A stretch of DNA of 64,000 bases. Origin: Schistosoma haematobium (Eukaryota > Platyhelminthes > Trematoda > Strigeidida > Schistosomatidae). Made by a program: the position numbers and the translations under genes. The stretch covers positions 17,738,510 through 17,802,509 of the forward strand of contig NC_067200.1 in assembly GCF_000699445.3 (NCBI RefSeq). The letters run 5' to 3'. Positions 25,101-34,100 of this stretch are shown here, in pieces. The notes under the pieces were generated by a model that had not been told where the DNA came from, did not search any database, and worked only from the letters and a program-made list of their open reading frames with translations. Each line of letters begins with the position of its first letter. Within the stretch, counting starts at the first letter, position 1.

Positions 25101-28100
25101 TGAATCAACAAGTCGTCTTGAAGGAATTACATCTGGTAAATCCGAACGAATGGAACAATATCAATCACGGTAATGTTTACATGGAGTATATTTACATGTG
25201 TTAATTACTCAAGAAATGACTAATGTGTTACTGAGTGAAATTTGTCAATGATTGATATTCAAATAGGTTTCTTACTTTAAAGACTTTAATGATGAGTGTT
25301 TTGTTTCTGAGACAAAATCAAACTGAACTTCTTCGTTTAATCACTTCTCATAAAGATGTATGTATAGATTTGATGGTAATAACATACGATCTCACTGACA
25401 CTTCTCGATACAGTAATTATAAGTTTGCCATTTATAATATAACGAACTGAAGATTAGATAATGTTTATAATCAGTACGCTTATTATCTGACATATTCAGT
25501 TAAAACAAGATCAAACATTGATAATGTTTGGGTATTTGAGCATAGTCAAGATTGTGATAGTGAGAAATTTTGTTTTAGGTGGTTCAAAACTATATGACAA
25601 AACAGATAAGAATTGTTCTCTGTAAATGAGTGACCATTAAGTAGTGACCGTTGTCATATATGTCAGGCCTTTCTTTAGTGCTGGTTGAATTCCACTGATC
25701 AATTTCAATGTTACCACCAGGGTTTCCAGTAGACCAATCCCAATCATCTTCATTTCTTTGCTCACCCTTTTTATGTGTATTTACTATATTACTCATTAAT
25801 ATTCAGTAGTTTATGTGATTATCTATTATTGCGGAAAGTATTACTTTTGATATGTTTATCGCTATGTGCTTCTCTTTTCAAACATTTCTACACATCTCTG
25901 ACGTTATGATCTATTTTATTGTTCTAATTATATTCCACCACCATGTTTACTCATCCTCCTGATTGCATGTATTCTTCATTAAAGTTTTTTGTTTAGAAAT
26001 CCTGCATAGTTGTAACGGTGCTCTATCCTATTTATGAACAACAAGTATTGATTCAAGACATCATCATGCTGCCACACAATTTACTCTGTGTAGTGCAATT
26101 TCATTTGTAAACAACTGTTCGAAAGACTAGCTTTCTCTTAGACTGTAAGTTATAACGTTACTAACACTCTGGATACTCAGCGATTAAGTGTATGTAAACT
26201 CTGCTGTTTTCGTTGTCTCCCCTTAACAGTATTGTTTAGCCAGTTACCAGGCCAAAATTATAGACAGAATTTACTAAACATATATACGTAGTTGCTAAGT
26301 GTTGGAAACGAAACATTGCAACATAGAGTTATGAGAGAACAATCTTCATTTCAAGAAAAATTCTTATCAATTTCTACAGTTACAAGTTTAAATTATTGTT
26401 GTTCCCAAGGTTTGATTAAGCTTAAGACAAACATATCTCTGGTTTAGGAACAAAATTGGAACCATTTCAGCTAATAAAGTGATTAACGTGAACTTTTATA
26501 TTCCTTTTGCCTAGATGGGGTTATGGTCAACAAATGCCTACTGAACATAATGGATCTGTTAAAATGACCTCATATGAAGAAATCAACTTAAATATGCCAA
26601 TCAGACAAAACGTTGGAACTTATCAAACAATAAACTCTGATAAGAACTCATTTCAAAATGGTAAGTATTTGATGAACTTATTAAAAAGATGACTATTAGC
26701 TGATGCAACGGAAAAATGGATTCATCATTTAGTAATAATCTGGTTAATCTGCTATGCAACACATCACTAACTAGCCTTCTTGATACCAGGATGCATTGCT
26801 GTCACACTAAATACCACATTATTATCTAAAGCCTCATCTAGTTTTGGATCTTTCAGTGTCAAAAAGCGGTTGTCTTCAACGACCTTATCTATGAGGTTAA
26901 TCGTTAAGGTGTACGATCTCAGCATGAAAGCATACCTTATTGATGACAAATGGCAAAAACAATTATTATGTTCAGACCTAGATATATCTAAATTGCTGTG
27001 GTTGTTCACCTACCTATTCTATTTACCTTGATCTGGAAGTCATTCAAAATACAGAAACCCTTTCAATATAAAACAGAACCTTCAGTAAATTATCTCTGTC
27101 AATGAACAAGAGGATTTCCAGTGCTGTTAGAAGTAGGAAGGTGGTTATCTCTTTCCTGCTGACCATACTGTGGAAGTATATGTCTTCTTGAGGAGACTGA
27201 AAAGGAAACCGGATTAACGGTAATCGTAATGACCTGGAAGCGTGATTGCAGAGCCCAAGAGACAAATGCTTGAGGCCGATCGCACACAACCTATCTGTGA
27301 GAATTTTTCAATGGATAGCTTTGTTCTTCAGAGACTGAAATCTATATGGTAAGGCGAGAAGCACTGGATGGCCGTTTTGTCCTATTGTGAGACTCCAGGT
27401 TTTCCATGGTGGTCTAGCTTCACTTGACTCATGTTCTCAGCTGTTAAAGTTATTATAATGTCCACAAAACCCCTCTCCGATTATAATCATCATATGCTCG
27501 TTAGTGACTGGCTTCAAGAGGTATTTCCTGGAGTTCTCGTGAGTGCAATGACCAGTTGAGTTCAACCGGGTCTGTTGTGAGATAGTAACTCACTGAAGAC
27601 AGTGATGGATGTGTCGCTCAGTTTCGTGGATCAGTTTAAGTTAGACATTAACACCGTTGGATGCTGACCAACTCAGTGGTCTAGAGGTTAAACATTCGCG
27701 CACGAGACTGATAGATCCTGGTTTCGCTTGTCGCGAGACGGTCTCGTGTGTGCGCACTGCTGAAGAGTCCTACAATGGAACAAAACACCCATCCAGATTT
27801 TCCACAGTGGTCTAGCATCAGTTGACTTATGATCTCAACTATTAAAATTACTATCATATCCACAAACAACCCCTTCTGATATTAAATATTTATCACCTGT
27901 ACTCAACAATTAAGTTATTTTGATCATTCTTATAACAGTTATTTACAGTGTCAGTTGTAGTTTAACTATAACCTGACAATTAACAACATTTTTAGTATCT
28001 TATTTTAATTTCTACCTTTTGGAAATATATTACAATACAATATTACTTTTTCATTTATAGTTTCCAGAGTATTTGGTGAAATACAATGTCAGTCAGTAAG

Positions 28101-31100
28101 TTTACTTCTTTTCAAAATAATTCAACGTTTTATTCTAACTACCTATTATTGATAAAAGTGTGAAACTTTTGAAAAACTCAATATGTTTTACATAGCAACC
28201 ACATTCTAACCCAGAGTACTTTCTGAATGTACTAAACTACTCCAAAGATATACGGTTAACAATAAGAGGTGGAGTTGTTTTTTAAACTGTTTGTTCTTTC
28301 TCATATGTTATTGGTTGTAAAAATTATTTTTTTTTGTTGCTTCAACTAAAGTTCTAAAGATTTGGTATGATAGGAAGAATCAGACAGTCTAAAGATTTTG
28401 TGCATCACGGAGTGATAGCTGAAGATGCATTGCAAAACTAATGAGTACTTGAGAGTTGATTGAGCTCTCAAACTACTTATTTGTCCTTGGCTTCTCAAAA
28501 ATATCTCAGATGAGTATTATGGCTTGTACTAATATTTAGTTATCTGATTTGCAGTGAGCATCTCACAAGATCCAATGGAAAGCAATCAGTATTTCGGAAG
28601 TGGTTGACGAAGAAGAACTATGCAGAATATGAGACACCGAATAGTTGGCCAGATAGTGACGCACAAACTTACCTACCTAGTTACGCCTGTTACCCTCATA
28701 GAACAGCATAGGCCACCCACTAACATTCTCTATCAAACTCTGTCCTAGAAAGTCTTTTCCAGTTCTTTCCAGTTGCTATTCATCCTTTTCATATCTGCTT
28801 CCAATTCCCGACATAGTGTGTTCTTGTTAATCGATGATGCTGACCAGGTACGTGAAAGACTCCATATCCTCCACAGTTCCTCCGTCAAGTGTGATAATGT
28901 GTGGTGTTCTCCGTGTTGTATTTGAGGATCTTCATTTTCCCTTGTGTATGTTGAGGTCTACTGATATAGAAGCTGCTGCTACACTAGTCGGCTTCATCTA
29001 CATTTGTTGATGTGCATAAGACAGAAGGGTCAGGTAATCTGCGAAGTCCAAATCTTCTAGTTACATCCAAACTGTTCATTGTATTCCGTGATTCCCTTCA
29101 GATGTGAGGGTCTTCACAACCCAGTCAACCACTAGAAGGAAGAGAAAGTGGAAGAGTAGGAAGCCCTGTTAATGGAAACATTATGCTTTATTAATAACCT
29201 ATGAAATGTGTTCAACATTAGGCTTTCATAAATTTTTTGCTTCCAATTCATTTAGCAAAAACATCCAGTAAGTATTCTACGAAATAGTCGACTATCAAGA
29301 GATAGTCAACCTGACATCGATAATGTAAAACGATCATCATCAACTACACCAAAAACTGTAAAAATTGATGAACGATTTCTTTTATCATCAAGACATCAAC
29401 AACAGAAGAAAGAAACTAATCTATTGAATACACCTATACAATCATCACAAACTTCTACTCTATCGACAACTGCCAATTATTTTGTACAGTATCCTCAAAA
29501 TAATCAGCAACATATCTCTAATACAATACAAACAATAAATGATGATGCAAAGAATGTATACATTCAACATATCTATTTAGCTAGGCATATATTAAGAAAG
29601 AAATTAAATGCAGAACATATTGATCTTACTCAACCACCTTATTCTGATGAGGTTAGTTCGTTTACATTGTTCGTCAATATTAAATGTTCATACTTTTATT
29701 TAAAAGGTCAAACTTTGTTACATTCCTATTTTCAGAAGGGGTTTGTGGAAATTTTAGAAATTTCACAGATTGAAATCATGAGTCAGTTGAAGCTAGACCA
29801 CCATGAAAAAACCTGGAAGCACTGGACGGCCGTTTCGTCCTAGTACGGGACTCCTCAGCAGTGCGTGCTCACGATCCCGCACCCCGCGGGTAGGTCCTGG
29901 GTTCGAATCCCGCGGGGTGCAGGATCGTGAGCACGCACTGCTGAGGAGTCCCGTACTAGGACGAAACGGCCGTCCAGTGCTTCCAGGTTTTTTCATGGTG
30001 GTCTAGCTTCAACTGACTCATGATTTCAATTTGTGACATTCCTATTTATTACATTTTCATTAGAATTCCCCTTCGATCTAATTAATTACCATAAGTTGCT
30101 TTTGGAAATCATATAATCGTATTGATTCAGGGACTAGATGTTTTCTTTTTAATTGTCGTCTTCGTAGGATACAATATAGTTGTATTCTAGGTTCAACATT
30201 CTAATAGAACCTTATATCACTCATTTCTTCATGGTTTCTATCATACTAGATGAAGTTATTCAAGTAATCAATTTAATAATAGTCTATAAGTTTTAAAATT
30301 TAACACCGTTGGAGTTTCATAAACTACTCTCAGTTAACCGTACTGATTCAGTGAATAATTATCAACTGAACAAATAAATATGGCGTGACCTTAATTTATG
30401 AACCAACCAATCACATATAAGATAATAGGTCTCGGATTTTGGCACGAAATTCATTCATCCATTTGGATAAATAGAGTTTTGGTATTATAGCTGATGTCAG
30501 TTTGTGATGAAAACCTTAAATCTAATTTCTAACCTCATTCGTCAACTGTACATTATGATTCTAATTCATCATACAGGGTTATAACCTTTATTTGGTTCTG
30601 GTTATTAAATGGACACTCTTGTAGATCACCATCGTAGATGATTTATGTCGAAATGATTGGAGGCCTATTCGAGTTCGATGTGAATGGTGTGACAAACTAG
30701 TTAACGTCGAAGTCACACCTCGTGGTCAGCATCTTACGTGGACTACCCCATCGACGTATCAAGGTACCATAGATGCTTTGAAGACTGTACGACACAGAGG
30801 ACGTTATTACAGAAATATATTAGTTAAAGTAGATACAAGCGAAAGTAAGATCACTACCGTATGGGCCAGCCCATGGCGTACGATTAACTTGTATTTTCAA
30901 ACGGATTGTTCATAATTCCTGATTATCTTATCATGATATCAAACCGATTTTCACAGTTATCAATCTTTATATATATATAATTTTAAAATTAGGTGCTAAG
31001 TAGCAATGTTTTGATATTTTCTGTTTGTATGTTTATGTTGTAGATGTATTTCAAACGACTGAAGTTCATCACTTATCTAATTAATTATACAAGTTTATTT

Positions 31101-34100
31101 TTATTTTAGTGGATTCGAAGGTCCTGGGTACGAGTCCCTTTGGTGAGGGATCGTGGATGAGAACTGCTGACGAGTCCCATACTGGGACAAAACGGCCGTT
31201 CAACGCTTTCAGATTTTCAATGGTGGTGTGGCTTAGATCGACTCATTTATTTAACTATTAAGTTACTACAATGTCCAAAAACCTTGATCCTGATCATTTG
31301 AAATTTTCTAAAACAGACGAATGTGCTATTTGTTCATATCTATGAATCTTCTTTGATTTCTTATCGGAATAACAGTCATCTATGTGAATAATTGAAATTA
31401 GATAGTGATTAGTTAGTGATAGTATTGGAAGACTTATTTCAACTAAAATATGATTTGCCTAGCATGAATAGTACCAATCGTTGTATTCTATACATATTTT
31501 AAAAAAGGTGATATATATATATATGAATGTGAATTTTCAAACAGACTTAATTAGAATGAAATGGAGATATTTTAATAGCTGAATACATGAGTCAATTGAA
31601 GTTAGACCACCATGGAAAACGTGGAAGCACTGGACGGCCTTTTTGTTCTATTGTGGGACTCCTCAGCAGTGCGCACACACGAGACCGTCTCGCGAGAGAC
31701 GAAACTAGGATCTATCAGTCTCGTGCACGAATGTTTAACCTCTAGACCACTGAGTTGGTCAGCATCCAATGGTGTTAATGTCTAACTTAAACTGATCCAC
31801 GAAACTGAGCGACACATCCATCACTGTCTTCAGTGAGTTACTATCTCACAACAGACCCGGTTGAACTCAACTGGTCATTGCACTCACGAGAACTCCAGGA
31901 AATACCTCTTGAAGCCAGTCACTAACGAGCATATGATGATTATAATCGGAGAGGGGTTTTGTGGACATTATAGTTGCTCACTAATGACAATGATGGACGG
32001 TGGAGTAACTTCGTGGATTGGTTGAAGTTAGACATTATCACCGTAGGATACCGACCAACTCAGTAGTCTACAGGTTAGGCGCTCGCATGCTAGACCGATA
32101 AGTCCTGGGTCCAAATCTCGTGAGGCAGGATCGTGGGTGCGCACCTCTAAGAAGTTCTATATTACGTCGAAACGGCCATCCAGTGCTTCAACGTTTTCCA
32201 TGGTAGTCTAGCTTCGATTAACTCATGAATTCAACTATTAAAATTACCATGATATCTACAAAACTCCTCTCTGAAAATAGAAATATGCCCTGATTTCAGA
32301 ACTCATTTATCATATATAATGCAACACTATTTCATAAGTTCTCAATGAAAATTAAACAAGATAATGTAAACTGCAGAATTGGTGTTTTGTTACCTGTACA
32401 ATAAAACCCTGTCAATTTTAAAGTTGTCAAAACAATAGACTTTTAAAATTTGATATTAATCCTTGTTTAACTAAATCAAAGTTTAGTCTATTGATCTATT
32501 TTAGTATAGTTAATATTGAATTATTCAGTTACCTTTTATCTTTTACTTTACATAGACTGGTCGAGCAAATATTCCTTTACGTTTAATTCAACGTTATTCA
32601 TTTGAAACAAATTTAGATCTACTTACTGTTGCAATGGCATTAGAAGCTGAAAGGGATACTAACTTAAGGGAGATACGAAGACCTGTGGTATGTTAACATT
32701 TAATTCATTTTTAGGTTATTTCATTAAAAGTTATTGATTTTTTTCTTAAATATTTGTATCCAAACTGTTAAGTTAGAAATTGGGCTTAATTAAGTTAAGG
32801 TTCTGCTATCAATATTCTTATAACCAGTGAAATCATCAAATCATCATAATGTCACAGCATGTGTATGCATTAATGAACACTAGCAATTACATCATGAGAG
32901 AGGAACTTATCTAAACTGTATGTTCTAAGCTTTTAAGTTGCTGAAAGTTTGTTAAGTTATACTTTCAATACATTGAAATTAGATTTATGCATTCATGTTG
33001 TGATTGATACATAATAACAATGAAGTATTAGATTACAAATAGATAATATTTGTATAAACCACTAGAGTTATGTTGAAGTGAAAGGTTCTGTTCTGACTTT
33101 ATATCCGCCTTTTTTATCACATGATTTATCCACCAATCAAAATACGACTTATACAATCTTTGCACTGTGCCAAACAAATGACGTTCAACTGGCATGAACA
33201 GTCTAGAGTCCTTATTGGTCCAATGTCCACCTAGCCCGTCCACTTGAGTCCAGAACACCAAATACCAGCTCCCAATATGCGAATCGAATCGAATCAAATC
33301 ATTTATTTCAGACATACTGGGTTTATATGTCAACCAAACAGACCTCAACGCACCATAAAATAGGAAATAATGTTTGTACACAATAAAGACAAAAAGTGGC
33401 TGTGAACGTGGGAGGCAGTAGTCAATAAACTGAGCATAATTTAGGGACAGTAAATCGTATAATAATAAATCATAGGTCAAAATGAAGCTTATAACAAGAG
33501 GGATATAGATATATGCAATCTAACTATTGAATAATTATACAATAAGAATATTTGTAGAGTATTAGTCCATTAAAAGTGCTCGGGAGTTATCTGTAACTTA
33601 ATCTTCTCTAGGATATAACAGGTTCAAGTCACTGAATCAATAGGTGTACACTGTTAGAATATTGATGTCATGCTCCTAAAGCATTCACTTCTTCAAACGT
33701 TAGATATATATTCGAGAGATCACCACTACTAGCCACTATCCATTTTTGTTTATAAAACTTGTGACCTAAGATAATATCGAGGCAGTCCGTACATATGTCA
33801 ATAAGAGATTGATCAATTGTAGTCTTAAACAACAATGGGAAGATACAATTAAACAACACCAAGTGAATTTGACCACTTACAATATTGACTCTCCTTGACA
33901 AGATATAAATCATCCGATTAATGCCTTTAAATACTATGAAGTGAACGAGAAAACAAATGGGGACAATTGAATGTATTTGAACACAAAATTACAGAACTTG
34001 TTGGTAAAATCTGAGAACAGTACAGTGAATACTTAAGTTTACAAAATGTCAATCAATCGTCTCAGACTTCATTGTTCCTGAATTTTCATACCAATTGTTT

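Larger units (their letters stand above)
29763..30036. repeat. near-perfect foldback of a family-B hammerhead SINE
   Basis: Arms 29763-29890 and 29909-30036 (128 bp) with one mismatch seen, around an 18-bp centre holding the B box (GGTTCGAAT). Lies 111 nt after SASH-like exon 7. RNA from either strand would form a long hairpin competing with the two ribozyme folds. Confidence 0.9.

Noticed and set aside
26767..27031. Overlapping 80-residue frames on both strands in intron 5
   Set aside because: Looked vaguely like a retroelement fragment, but no motif could be named.
29793..30006. Two identical 67-residue frames on opposite strands
   Set aside because: Mirror frames created by the SINE foldback, not genes. 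The same applies to the 71-residue pair at 20383-20660.
33028..33480. 150-codon minus-strand frame
   Set aside because: Most of it is an LTR-like repeat; no homology recognised and no start context.
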